Positions 35,346-46,309 are shown, numbered from the stretch's first letter. The stretch: 64,000 nucleotides of DNA from Balaenoptera acutorostrata (GCF_949987535.1 NC_080067.1:82547985-82611984); one strand, 5' to 3'. Notes: generated from the letters alone by a model not told the origin. Numbers and translations are program-made.

Positions 35346-35531
35346 TGGGACTGGTAGCGCAGTGGATAAGAATCCGTGCTCCCAATGCAGGGGGCCTGGG
35401 TTCGATCCCTGGTCAGGGAACTAGATCCCACATGCATGCTGCAACTAAGAGTTTGCACGCCACGACTAAGGAGCCCACATGCTACAACTAAGACCCAGCG
35501 CAACTAAATAAATAAATATTTTTTTTAAAAA
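35346..35531 (+). mobile_element. CHR-type SINE, short form, inside the provirus
   Basis: Short copy (gactggtagcgcagtggata, ggttcgatccctggtcaggg, gggaactagatccc-like) with an exact 14-bp target-site duplication agaaatgtgggctg, at 35332-35345 and 35532-35545. It therefore inserted after the provirus. Confidence 0.94.
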
Positions 35532-37728
35532 AGAAATGTGGGCTGCAGCCCATTTGCAGCTAGATATGGCTGATAGAAATGTGGGTTGACCTTCATTTGT
35601 GGCTAAGGGTCCTACCAAACTGCTGCCAGCCCTCAGGGGAATTACAACCTAGAACTACAGTGACTATTATGAGGAATGTTCCAAGTAGGTAAGATCATTT
35701 AAGATGTACATTTTAAAACGAGGGCCTGCAAATCAAACTAACAGAATGGGATACATGTTTTAATTTGTATACAGAAGGCTCCAAAAGGCTTCAAAATTCC
35801 AAAATAGCTTCATTGAAAGATTTGTTGCAAAAGGCTAATAAAAAATTAAAGATACAAGAGGTACCTAAAATAAAAGACTCTAAGATTGTTGCAACTCCTA
35901 CTGCTCCCCTCTATCATCCTTTACTTGAGTATTCGGTCTAGCAATCTCTGTCCAGATTGTCTTTCCTCTCTGAAGAGACTACAAGACCATAAACAAAAGT
36001 CAGCCAAGTTAATGATCTTACAGACATCCTCATATCTTCCTTTAAAGGAGGGCCCTTGTATAGGCCTCTCCCAGAGTTCACAAGACTCTGAGGGATTTTG
36101 CTGATAAATTACTATGATATTCCCTTTAAACAGCCAAGGGGAAACTAAAATTAAAATTAATAAAAAACCTTTCCTTATAGGAAAGGAGATGTTAAACTTA
36201 CTTGATAATTTGAATTCAGCTTATTTGTTATGTAAAATTACATGGGAAGCATTGCCAAATAAGATGTAATACTAAGCTTTCTTTATGTTGTACTTGTATA
36301 GGTATATGCTATGAGTGTTCCAGACATTGTGTAAAATTCCAAAAGTCTGATATGACCTGGTATGATGTTATCAACATAATTCCAGTTATCATTTTAAAGT
36401 GTTGTGTGTCACAGAAACAACAAATTTCCTCATCAATTCCATTATAATTAACTCTCATCAGATCTTTAACAATGGGCATTTAAAAAAAATCTTTTGTCAA
36501 TTACAGACATTTATTGTTTTACTCTGATGCCTTTACAAAAGCATTCCTACAAAAGTACTTCATCTTCATGGAAATTTAAGGAAAGGACTTTTGACAAGTA
36601 CAAGTTTATGATAAATTTAAGATCATAAAACAGAGCTGGGTAAAAATTTCCAGAACTAATGGGAAAAATGGATTCAAGCAGAACAAGAATTAATAACATG
36701 GACTGAATAAACTGAGGAGGATTATAATAATTTTTAGACTTTTTGTTTGAAACATTGCTGATTCTTTTACATCTTATTTTTCCAGACTTAACAAAACATT
36801 TTTCTCTTTTCTCTTAAAGCTTAGCAACAATTTGATAAGATATACCTCTGTGAACAATGATGAAACATTTACTATTTTTCCCTATCTGATCTTGCCAAAA
36901 TTTGGAAACTCTTACATATTTTTTTCATGGCAACACAGTCATTTGCATAAGTTCAATAAAAATCTATTCTCCTTGTAACAGAACACAATTTGAAACATTG
37001 GCTATATTACCAAGGCTTTGACTGGATTGTGATATTTGACAGAGACATGCATAGACTCAGATATGGTCAATTCAGCTTTAAGGAATTAAAGTTGACTTTT
37101 TGGAGCCAACAAAGCCTCTTGGAAAACCAACCTGGTACCTTGCTTACAAGGTTCCAGCAAAGCCATCTTAAAAATAACCTATATGGTCAATCAATATTCT
37201 TGCTGTATTTATGTACATAATCAAGCCAAATTTACTGCATACAAATTGTTTTATTATTATTGTCCTTGGAAAAAAGAAATGGGGATAATTGTAGAGAGAA
37301 AAATTGTGTTTGCATCTTTGTCTATATTAGATTCTAGTCCTGTTAATTGTCTTTGAGGTTTTGTTATATATCTATAAATTGGACTGGATTCCGAAATCTA
37401 GTTTCCTCAAATATCAGGCTATGACTCTCCAAACTAATGATTCCAATTTTCTCCCACCCTTCTGATTTGTAATCAGTAAAAACAAAGACTGCCCTTGAAT
37501 TTTCTTGGAAGGGACTAAGCCAGATTATCCTCACTACTCAGATGGCAGCTAGACTTCAGGGACTTGAACCTTGGATGTACATCTCACAGCTGAAGAAGGC
37601 TCCGCCTGTCATCTGGTCCTGCACAAATGTTAAGAGACATCCATATCAAATCAACTAGGAAGAGAAATAGTCGAGGTAGACTGCTTCCTCCCAAGATGCC
37701 AGATCAAGACTTCATACCTAAACTAAAC

Positions 37729-37883
37729 ATGAAATCATTTTTTCTTCCCTTTCTTTCCTTTACTCTGGTATTGGCCTGGAAAGGTAATGCCATCATCCAT
37801 ATCTAAGGGGATATGGGTCAGTTAGGTTTTTCCTAACCTGAAATAAAAAGTTGTTCTAAATTCCATAGGTAACCCCCCTTAGC

Positions 37884-37937
<54 letters not shown>

Positions 37938-38600
37938 GGTAACCTATGGAATTTAGAACAACTTTTTATTTCAGGTTAGGAAAAACCTAACTGACCTTTG
38001 GTTTGAATAGGCAAATGCAACAGTCTCTGCAAATGAATCTATTAACAGTGCCACCTTAGTGAAAGTGGTTTGTACCCTGACAGGATTTATCCTTGTCTGT
38101 GGTGGTTATCATTCTCCTTGGGTCTATGAATGCCTCAATGGCTGGTGCATAACCACGCAACGCCTCTTAGGTTATCTAATTATGCCCCTGTTTACACAGA
38201 GACACCTCATTGGTCAACTCCCCTGAATTTACATCATCAAATTAGAAAGGACCTACTAGGAGGCTTCTATAATTCAGAATTCGCTTCCTCTGACAGGTCC
38301 CTACTTCCCTGTTTAGGAATGACTACACATGAGGCTATGATCGGAAACATCTCCTTAATTCTTAAAGATATTGCAGAATCCACTGTTAAAGCAATAGTTG
38401 CCTCCCCACCACCCCAAATCCTTAGACTCTGTGGCCAAGCTGTTCCTGATAATAGAATAGCCCTTGATTATCTTTGAGCTGAGCAAGGAGGTATCTGTGC
38501 TGTGGCCACCACTACCTGCTGTACCTGGGTTAACTCTTCTGGGGAAGTTAAGGCTCAGTTACATAAGATCACTGACCAAGGCACTTGGCTTTAAAAGGTG
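37729..38600 (+). pseudogene. Proviral env remnant
   Basis: An ATG at 37729 opens a short hydrophobic leader-like stretch that soon meets a stop. Further right, an open frame at about 38130-38477 and its continuation correspond to the env transmembrane subunit. A CX6CC cysteine motif is at 38496-38522, preceded in the same frame by a TGA at 38475-38477. The AAT tract and inverted repeat (37817-37995) lie between the leader and the transmembrane part. No intact envelope protein can be made. In living retroviruses this gene mediates receptor binding and fusion; here it is a fossil. Confidence 0.65.
37817..37995. repeat. 54-bp perfect inverted repeat flanking (AAT)17
   Basis: The left arm 37817-37870 and right arm 37942-37995 are exact reverse complements over 54 bp. 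A further ggg/ccc pairing lies beyond one mismatch toward the centre. The spacer (37871-37941) contains 17 uninterrupted AAT units at 37884-37934. Each arm also contains the small palindrome gttaggtttttcctaac. The structure lies in the env remnant of the provirus. Confidence 0.95.
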
Positions 38601-39019
38601 ACTCCTTCAATGTGGACTTTCTTTGACTTACTTGATTTTGATTGATTTGGGTGTTGGGGATCTTGTCTCCAAAGAACATTCTAAACATTGGTTATTATCC
38701 TGCTTATAATAAATAATCATAGGACTCTCTCTGGCGCCTTGTATTCTCTCAAAGGCTTTAAATGCATGTTTGCAACCACTGACCACCCAGGAAATGATCT
38801 CCCTAAGACTAGAACATTAGAAAAGAAGCCAAGAGAATGACCGACTTAAGGATTGTAAACCCAGAGCCATGACCTGTGAATGTCACAGAGATTAAGCAAA
38901 GACGTCATGACCTATAGATAACACACAAAGGATCAACAAAAGCTGTGAGTAGTAGCTGGGAGTGATGCCAATAGCTTAAATTTTGTTCACATCTCTCAGT
39001 TAAGCTGAGAGTTTGATCG

Positions 39020-39030
39020 CAAAGGGGGAA
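39020..39030 (+). other. Polypurine tract of the provirus
   Basis: aaagggggaa sits next to the TG that opens the 3' LTR at 39032, as expected for the plus-strand primer of reverse transcription. Confidence 0.8.
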
Positions 39031-39031
39031 T

Positions 39032-39492
39032 TGTTAAAAAAAAAAAAAAGAAAGAAAGAAAGAAAGGAAGAAGAAAGAAAAGAAAGAAAAAGAAAGAAAG
39101 AAAGAAAGAAACAACAGTCTCCAAAATGGAATCACTTGTGCTAAGCTCATGTCACCAAACCAAAGCTTAATACCTAACCTAACTGCAGTCCCTACTTTCC
39201 CCGGGAATGTAATCTTAACCCGTCAGTCTGAAATTTCCCGGTCGGCACCAGCGAGTGAGGTACTCTGCCTAATAGATCATTTTGTACCCCCAAGGAAGGT
39301 GACCTTGCCCGGAATAATCCTTTTTTCATTTATGACTTCCTCATCCCACCCCCTCTCTGACGTTAAAAACTTTTCCTTTTCTGTAGCTCTTTGGAGCTTT
39401 CTATTTGCTAGATGGGATGCTGCCTGCTTCATGAATCATTGAATAAAGCCAATTAGAAAAAAATTTACTTAGTTGAATTTAGTTTTTTAACA
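39032..39492 (+). repeat. 3' LTR of the provirus
   Basis: 461 bp, TG...CA ends, with AATAAA at 39442-39447. It is longer than the 5' LTR mainly because of a purine-rich GAAA-type expansion at 39044-39110. Many substitutions separate the two LTRs, which fits an old insertion. Confidence 0.88.
39044..39110. repeat. (GAAA)n polypurine expansion in the 3' LTR
   Basis: GAAA units with GGAAG interruptions sit just inside the start of the 3' LTR. The matching place in the 5' LTR (33866-33890) has only a short A-rich run. Confidence 0.9.
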
Positions 39493-39496
39493 GTAC

Positions 39497-39600
39497 CAGT
39501 TAGGAAAAATATCTTTGAGAGCAACTGTTGCCATATATTTGAAAGATCCAGTCTGTGACATTTTTAAAAGAGATTGCAAACTCCCCAAGGTAATAGGCTT
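39497..39600 (-). pseudogene. Coding-like remnant, segment 1
   Basis: This is the sequence on the far side of the provirus. Read on the minus strand it joins 33863 downward once the provirus and one GTAC are taken out. A short frame (ATVALKDIFPNW) looks protein-like. From about 39605 rightward the sequence resembles an unrelated old repeat. Confidence 0.22.
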
Positions 39601-41725
39601 TCAAATAACAGAGAACAACTCAAAATGATTGAAACAATAAAGAGATTTAACAAGAAGGCTAGAGGTAAGGCAGTTTTAGGGTTGGTCAGTTAATTAGCTT
39701 AGATTATCAATGATCCAACTTCTATCTTTCCTTTTTGCCATCTAAGTATACTAACTAGCTTTCCTCATGGTCACAAGATAGCTGCACTCTCTCCAGGCAT
39801 CACATCCTCACATATCATCAGTTAGAGGCAGAAAAGGGGAAATCTCTTTCTTGTGCCTCTGTTTAAGATTAAGAAACTTCTCGTGGAATATTCTCCTCAG
39901 CAAATGGATACTAATATCTCACTGGACAGAAATTCAGTCACATGTCCTTTACAAAGCCAATCACTAACAAAATAAATAGAATCATTTTGAATGACTAAGG
40001 CTGCTTTTTGGATTGCGGTTGGGGTGACCTATCCCTTAAATACATGACTGCTTGATATCTAAACTGAAGTGGGGGTGGGGGGATGGCTATTGGGCAGGGT
40101 ACCAACAGTGTCTGCTACAGGGCTCAATACACGGTTCTTGATTTTAATCTATTTTATTCTCTTAAACCCCAGGACATTTGATTCACTGACATGTACTGGG
40201 AGGGAGATCATTAAGCCTCACACAATAAACTGGTTTCAGAAACACTATAAAACTGCTCAACAGAGACAGTATTCAGAAAAGTGTTCCTTGAAAAAGCCAC
40301 AGAATTGGTCTATAGCTTCAGGACAGTGGTTACTTTTCACTAACGTGGTATAACCTTCTAATTCTGTGTCTCATTTTGAAACGCTAAAGAAGCCTCTCAA
40401 AAAATACATGACTCCATCAACCACACTTGCTCATTCAAATCCATTTGCTGTTTCAGTTAGCACTGGGCCAGAGACAGGATGACTATATAATACATAAAAT
40501 AAAAAGTTTATCCATATCTACCTGTGTGCCTGGCTATCTACCTACCTGCCTACCTGCCACCTTTTAAACTCTCCCCATTCCACAAAAGCTGAGATGTGCA
40601 CTGTGACATTTTCATTAGAGGAACTTGGGACTCCTTCATAGGATGACACTTGTCACATCGCCAGCTCTGTTCTGGCACATGTTGTTTCCCTCCAGTTTGA
40701 CACTTAGGATTTTTCCATTGCAAGCAGCAGAAACTGGCGATGGCTAATTTATGTGGAAAGGAATTTATTTGACAGACATGGGGAAGCTCAAAGAGTCAAG
40801 GGAAGTTCCAGAGATCTGGGTAGAGGAACTAATCACAGCTGCTGGGATGAATTAACTCCAGCATGCCAGTTCTGTCCTCAAGGTCCAAGAGTCTGGTGAG
40901 AAAGTCCAATTGGCTTAGCTTGGATACACGCCCTTCTCTTAGCCAGAGGGAGTGGGCACCTTGATTAACATGTCTACCAAAACTGCAGCAAGGGAGCAGA
41001 GTCATTCCCTACAGGGAAATCAGGGTGCTGCTACCAGAGGGAGCTGGATAATGGGCAGGCCACTGCAGCCATCCACAGCACCACCTGAGCACTGCCGGAA
41101 AACAACGCACAATCAGTAAACAGGACTCATTGCATGTAATGAGAAAACAATTTTTTTTCCTGCTTCGCATGTCTCATTAAACCTGCTTAGTAGAGGAAAT
41201 CTATTCCCCGTGTCTGAATGTACAAACTCTACTCACTGTTAAGTAATAAAACAGCCTCTGATCACTTTAAGATGCGAACACAACCTTAAAGTCAGCAATG
41301 GAATGTTAATTCTATTAGCACTTTCATCTTCATTCAAAGATAAGACTTCCCCTCATTCCCCCAGCTGGGATCAGTTGCAAGCAAGCTGCCTGCCTTTGGC
41401 AAGGAGAGTGGTCAGCCTATTCTCTCTTCTCACTACTTGCTGCTTCTCATCCCTTCGTAGTCACAGCAGAGGAAGAAGGAGTGGGAAGGAGGAAAAGAAA
41501 GTTTTTCTTTAACGGGTACTGTCATAAGATGGCTTTGTGCTCTCATAGCACAGCACGTATTTAAAGCTGACTCTCTTGTGGGCACCTCCATGTACTCTTT
41601 GAGACTTCCCTGCTGGGTCTCTTTGCAACTCTCCTGCTCTCAGCCTCCCAAGCAGCCAACCCCCCTCTCTTGCCCTCTAGGTTCGTGGGAGCAGGTACCA
41701 GTCTCCTGTGCTCCCCTCCTCCAAC
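39600..41725. other. Noncoding DNA with old interspersed repeats
   Basis: About 39600-39930 and 40680-41060 resemble an old repeat family ('aataacagagaacaactcaa', 'ttgcaagcagcagaaactgg', 'aaggaatttatttgacag'). Family name not resolved. A CTAC/CCTGC low-complexity stretch is near 40520-40560. No gene was recognised. Confidence 0.4.
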
Positions 41726-42260
41726 TGTAGGGGCCCAATATTTAGTTTTCTGAGTGGTCCTGAGGCAGGAGACAGATGGGCCCCTGGCTGAACAGCTGGA
41801 GTTTGTCCCCTGTGGACAGATACTCCAAGATGAAGAGGAGGAGGGGCTGAGCTCTGCCCAGATAAGAGATAAAAGGCCACATAGTCCTCATTCTCGAAGT
41901 CAAGGAGACCTTCCTGACTACACATGTGCAGAAAGGCTCCTTGGAGGTCAGAAAGGGAGTGATGTGAACCTACCCATAGGCCTCTTCGCTAGAATCCATC
42001 TTGGCTAAGAGATGCGCGTGCACACACGGGAGGACCCTGAGATAAACCAAATATGAACTCAGAACCAGGCGAAGCAAGATGATTGGCCAAAAGAAACCCA
42101 GAAAAAATGCCCCATATAATAGTGATTCAAACTACCAAGAGGGCAAGACTCTCTCTCTGAGCTCACCCGTGTGTCTATCCACACGTACACTTTTCCTCCA
42201 AATAAACACTTTGCTTGTTTCATTACTTTCCACCTCTCTGTGGAAATTCATTTCTACACA
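41726..42260 (+). mobile_element. Candidate LTR (ERV1-like)
   Basis: This segment of about 535 bp begins TG (tgtaggggcccaatatttag) and ends CA (tttctacaca). It contains LTR promoter signals in order and with sensible spacing: ATTGG (inverted CCAAT) at 42082-42086, catataat at 42113-42120 and AATAAA at 42201-42206. No second LTR and no clear target-site duplication were found, so boundaries are tentative. Confidence 0.55.
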
Positions 42261-42287
42261 GCTGATGGGCCAGGGCCTTGTCACTGG

Positions 42288-42400
42288 CCACTGGTCTGGT
42301 GGCTAGGATTCAACGCTCTCACTGCCACGACCGGACTTCAGTCTCTGGCCGGGAACTAAAATCCTGCTTTAAGCTGCTGCAGGCCGAGGCCCCCTGAGAT
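42288..42400 (+). mobile_element. tRNA-Glu-like SINE remnant next to the LTR
   Basis: The sequence 'ctggtctggtggctaggatt', then 'caacgctctcactgccacga', follows nuclear tRNA-Glu more closely than the other SINE heads in the window. It then continues with 'gggaactaaaatcctg', which is the CHR-1-like body. It has no clear A tail. It lies 28 bp after the end of the candidate LTR. I read it as an old CHR-1-type SINE rather than a tRNA gene: acceptor-stem pairing and the B box are degraded. Confidence 0.6.
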
Positions 42401-42471
42401 CAGTCCTGTGGTATGCCCCTTCACCAGGCTTGAGTTGAGGAATAGGCACTGGCATCCTACCCTTGATGGTG

Positions 42472-42520
42472 TGTGTGAGTGTGCGTGTGTGTGTGAGTGT
42501 GTGTGTGTGTGTGTGTGTGA
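42472..42520. repeat. (GT)n microsatellite
   Basis: GT run with GA interruptions. Confidence 0.93.
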
Positions 42521-42749
42521 TTCTCAGCACAGTTCTCTCCCAAGAAATCCTCTTAGTCTCTCCTCCCCAGTCGCCATCCCCCAATTTCTTTTATATCTTC
42601 ATAGACTGTGAAGAGTTCAAGAACTGCAAATAATTTTTTTAAAAACTCTTTGCCAACAGGTGATAATGGTATCTTGCCTTCATTTGCATTTCTTTAATTA
42701 TTAGTGAGAGTACCATTTTTCTTATTCCCTATGACACATCGAATAATAG

Positions 42750-42930
42750 AAATAATTAGCACGGAGCCCTTCCCATGCACCAGCTACATCACTTATGCTA
42801 ACTCAGTTAATCCTCACCTGGACCCTATGCAGTAGGTGCTATTATTATCCCCATTTGGCAGATGAGGTCCAGAACGATGGGTTAACTTGCCCAAGGTCAC
42901 ACAGCCAGTGGGTCTGGCTCTGGAGTGCTT
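42750..42930 (-). repeat. MIR element
   Basis: Antisense MIR: 'ctaactcagttaatcctcacc', 'gctattattatccccatttg', 'gcagatgaggtcc' and 'gcccaaggtcacacagcc'. Confidence 0.85.
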
Positions 42931-45150
42931 CTGCCTGGCTTTCCCCCTTTTCCCTGCTCTGTTTGTTCTGCTCTGGATCCTGACCTTTTTATTCTCCTTT
43001 CCCTCCTTGTCCCTCTTCTTCCAGTCATTTTTCTAGGGAGCATTTTGACCTTTCCAGCTGTTGTCAACCCATTCAGTTCAGTTCAACACACATAGAACGA
43101 ACACTTAGCATATGCTGAACACTGTCTTAGGGACTGAGAGGCAGATACAACCCAGCATGACCAGAAGTAGTCATCTAATAAGGGAATCACGTGGTGTGTA
43201 TGTGCAGCTCATCTTGGTTTCCAAGCACATTCACCACTCTCTCTCCACAGTTCTTGGTCTCAAAGAGGTTAAATGACTTGCCCAAGTTCATACAACTCAG
43301 AAGTGATGGAAGAGAGAAGAAAATATAAGGGCTCCTGGCATACAAATCAACCAGTCTCTGTGTGAGCTCTGTAGACCTTTTCTACTTTTACGGTTGTCAT
43401 TGTCATTCCATGTCTGGGGACTCTTTGTCATTAGAAATAGCTTTCATCTCCATGTGGGGGTTATTCCTGAAGCTTACATCTCCTGGAAGGATGCTCTCTG
43501 GTTAATTGATGTATTACTGTAGCAACAGTGCCAATAAAAACCAGAATAGCAGGTACAAATTTCACATCCACAGACTAGGGTGTGCAAACATGTAACTACA
43601 TTTTCTTATAACTCAAGTTCATTTCTGACCTCAGGCCCCTATTCTGCTCGCTGCAAGAAATGTATTCTAGTCACTTTCGAGTAAATTTAATAAGACTCAG
43701 TATTTCTTAGCCATTTTTTATTTAATACTTAGTTAATTCAACATGATTTTTCCTTTCCATTTGGGGATGGTGTTGAGTTCCTGGAGGAAGATGGGATCCT
43801 GCAAATGCTCCCCCGGCAGTGGGGTTGTGAGGTGGAAGTCAGTGTCTGCATCTTCTACAGGCCTCAGAGTTGGGTTGGCTAGGGTAATGTTTAGTTCTCC
43901 TCTGAATGGAGCCTGCACGGTGCAGGTGCTGGGGCCCCCTGAGTTGTGGTCACATCCCCATCAGATTTGCTTTGGGGACAGTCCAGACCACATCCCTTTG
44001 ATGCATGTCCCCTCAGCCTACAGAGACACCACTTCCAGCGCTGAGGCTTGGTCTGGCGCTCTTTCTCAGCTAACTTGCCCCACTCATAGGACCTAGATGT
44101 GCCCTCTCATGCCATTCCCAAGGTCTAGAAAATACAGGAGCCTTTCTCTTCCTTTGCCTTGGGGCCAGAATGAGATGGAGGAAAAAGAGGAGAAGAAAAG
44201 AACAGTCGTTAACATCTCAAATATCATTCTGTCGCATCTGTACAAGCTGCCTCCTTCAAAGCACTACTATTTTTCATTTCCAGGTTCAAATCTACCAATA
44301 TATCTCTTTTAATCAGGTTTCTACTTCTTTGAATGATTAAAGAAACACCAATCACTTCCCCCTCACCCAGAAACTCCCACAGATGTACCCCTTTAGTTTC
44401 CACCCCAAACACACACACCCGTGCACGTTGATCCACTGACAACCATCTCTGCCCTCCGCAGCCACTGGTTCCTGCCCCTGAGACCTGTCACTCTGCTCAT
44501 GTGGACAGTTGCAGCCTCCACCCATCTTCACTTTTCACTGTCCATTCTTTTATCACAGGTACCCGAGCAGCTGGTTGATATATTGATTCTTCTATTCTTT
44601 CTTTTTCTTATGTGTGTTTGTTTTCTAACTGTTTTTACCTGCCTTCAATCCTCTTTGGAAATAGATGAGGTTTAAAGTAAAATTGTAATAAATAAAATCC
44701 TCGTAGCCCTTTTAATGTTCAGTGAGTAGAACAACCCACATTATGCCAGATGTGGTTACACCATAATCTTCCTGACTCCAAATTGCTTTCATTTTGAATC
44801 AGTTTCTTTGTGTGAAGCCTTTGATATTTTCCCTCCTTCTGAGCCAGTGATCCCAGTTAGGCAAAAGAAAGAAAAGACAAAATGGTGTTGAGTAATCTAT
44901 GATATCACCGGCTCTACGCTGGACACGTATAGCTACATTGTCTCATTGCATGCATCCTAGATTTATAGGATCCTAGCTGGAGCCTAAGCCATGTTTACCC
45001 TATCATTCAGACAAACCCATCCAGAAGCTTCCGGGAGAATGAGACGGACAAGGATGCAAGGACTGGTTTGAGCCTCCTGGGAAAAAAATAATCTTCTAAG
45101 TCTGAAGAAAGAATCCACTGGAAGAGAGAAATCTGTCCACTATTCATTCA
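42931..45150. other. Noncoding DNA with one possible minus-strand exon
   Basis: Mostly single-copy. About 43090-43330 has MIR-like features ('gaggttaaatgacttgcccaag'). The minus-strand frame at 43733-43960 is listed separately. The rest shows nothing I can assign. Confidence 0.4.
43733..43960 (-). CDS. Unidentified coding-like 3' frame (possible terminal exon or pseudogene)
   Basis: On the minus strand a frame of about 75 codons ends at TAA (43735-43733). Its composition is balanced and protein-like (for example APFRGELNITLANPTLRPVE, later LQDPIFLQELNTIPKWKGK), unlike the repeat-driven frames. It has one N-glycosylation-type NIT and a basic end. An AATAAA on the minus strand lies shortly downstream (43722-43717). 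No convincing start or strong acceptor was found; a CAG with a poor pyrimidine tract lies near the left end. I do not recognise the family. Confidence 0.25.
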   Translation of the reverse strand, partial: WGCDHNSGGPSTCTVQAPFRGELNITLANPTLRPVEDADTDFHLTTPLPGEHLQDPIFLQELNTIPKWKGKIMLN

Positions 45151-46010
45151 ACAAACCTTTATCAAGCACCTGCAATGTATCCAACACTGTTCTAGGCACC
45201 AGGGATACAGCTGTGAAAAACCCAAGGGCAATGAACCAGTTTTAGGGGTGAGGGCCAGCTCTCAGGGCAACAGCAAGTGTGCCACTCAGACCGTCCTTTG
45301 TCCCTCACCTCGGTCCTAAGGCATGACGGCTGCAGTACAAAGCAAACACCAAACATTGCTTCAGTTCCATGTTCAAGAAACAATAGAAAAGAACAGTGAG
45401 AGGAAAACCAAGGCCCGTAGTTTCTGCACCGTGGGAGTCCATGCCTTCTACACAAACACCAGAATGCTTGACTTGGAGACATTGTTGGACACCAGAAGGG
45501 CACTCAAATGGGACATCAGGAGAGGTGGAGGACATTACCCCAAACAACTGAAGCAAGGAGGAGGGATGAAGCAAGGGCAGCTCACAGAACGTGGGTCTAG
45601 AACTCGACTGAGATCCATGCTGGGCCTTGTAAAGATTAACTGGGAGGAATTTGGGGAAAGCTAAATTCCCACAGAACTAATGGACGTGGAGCTCGAGAAA
45701 TACAGCTTATGACTTCTGCCAAGTCTCTACTTCTACACCCAGGCTAATGTGGCCTGGAGAGGGGTCGTTCCACAGCAGCTCCAACGAGTTAAGACACTTG
45801 CTCAAGGTTATTGATTTAGGAACGGTCTTTCTGCAAAGTCCTTCCCAGACCTAGTCCCCCACATGGCTAGTGGAAAACCTCAGGATTCCCATCTCTGCTC
45901 TGCTGTTAATGCATTCATTATAGGATATTGGAAGAGTTAACTTACTTCCCTGAGCTGGAGTTTTTCATCTTTTAAAAGAAGGGCTTGGACTAGAAAAGTT
46001 ACAACATTCT
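45150..46010. other. Noncoding DNA starting with an L2/MIR-like end
   Basis: About 45140-45230 has the old LINE signature 'caacactgttctaggcaccagggatacag'. The 113-codon plus-strand frame at 45323-45664 has no recognisable domain and no splice context. Confidence 0.4.
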
Positions 46011-46017
46011 GTGATTT

Positions 46018-46309
46018 CTTTTTTTTAATAAATTTATTTATTTTTTGGCTGCGTTGGGTCTTTGTTGCTGCACGCGGGCTTTCTTTAGTTGCGGCGAGTG
46101 GGGGCTACTCTTCACCGCGGTGCGTGGGCTTGTCATTGCGGTGGCTTCTCTTGTTGCAGAGCACGGGCTGCACGCACGCGGGCTCAGTAGTTGTGGCTCG
46201 CGGGCTTAGTTGCTCCGCGGCATGTGGGATCTTCCCAGACCAGGGCTCGAAGCCATGTCCCCTGCATTGGCAGGCGGATTCTTAACCACTGTGCCACCAG
46301 GGAAGTCCC
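46018..46309 (-). mobile_element. CHR-type SINE, long form
   Basis: Antisense copy with an exact 13-bp target-site duplication cattctgtgattt, at 46005-46017 and 46310-46322. Confidence 0.95.

Larger units (their letters stand above)
33864..39492 (+). mobile_element. Endogenous retrovirus provirus (gammaretrovirus-like), decayed
   Basis: Two LTRs of the same family in the same orientation (33864-34261 and 39032-39492) bracket about 4.8 kb. Each LTR starts TG and ends CA. The 4-bp duplication GTAC flanks the whole element (33860-33863 and 39493-39496), as in gammaretroviruses. A polypurine tract (aaagggggaa) ends at 39030, just before the 3' LTR. The internal part is short for a full provirus. 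Only a possible gag start near 34826 and env remains (from about 37729) are recognisable, so pol is largely lost or unrecognisable. A SINE (35346-35531) and a hairpin with an AAT repeat (37817-37995) interrupt it. The LTRs have clearly diverged, so the insertion is old and inactive. Confidence 0.85.

Noticed and set aside
37817..37995. Inverted repeat as a DNA transposon with terminal inverted repeats
   Set aside because: The spacer is only about 71 bp and mostly AAT, there is no target-site duplication at the outer ends, and the arms contain retroviral-context sequence, so a rearrangement is more likely.
45323..45664. 113-codon plus-strand frame
   Set aside because: No recognisable domain. 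An overlapping minus-strand frame of similar length exists, and there is no promoter or splice context.
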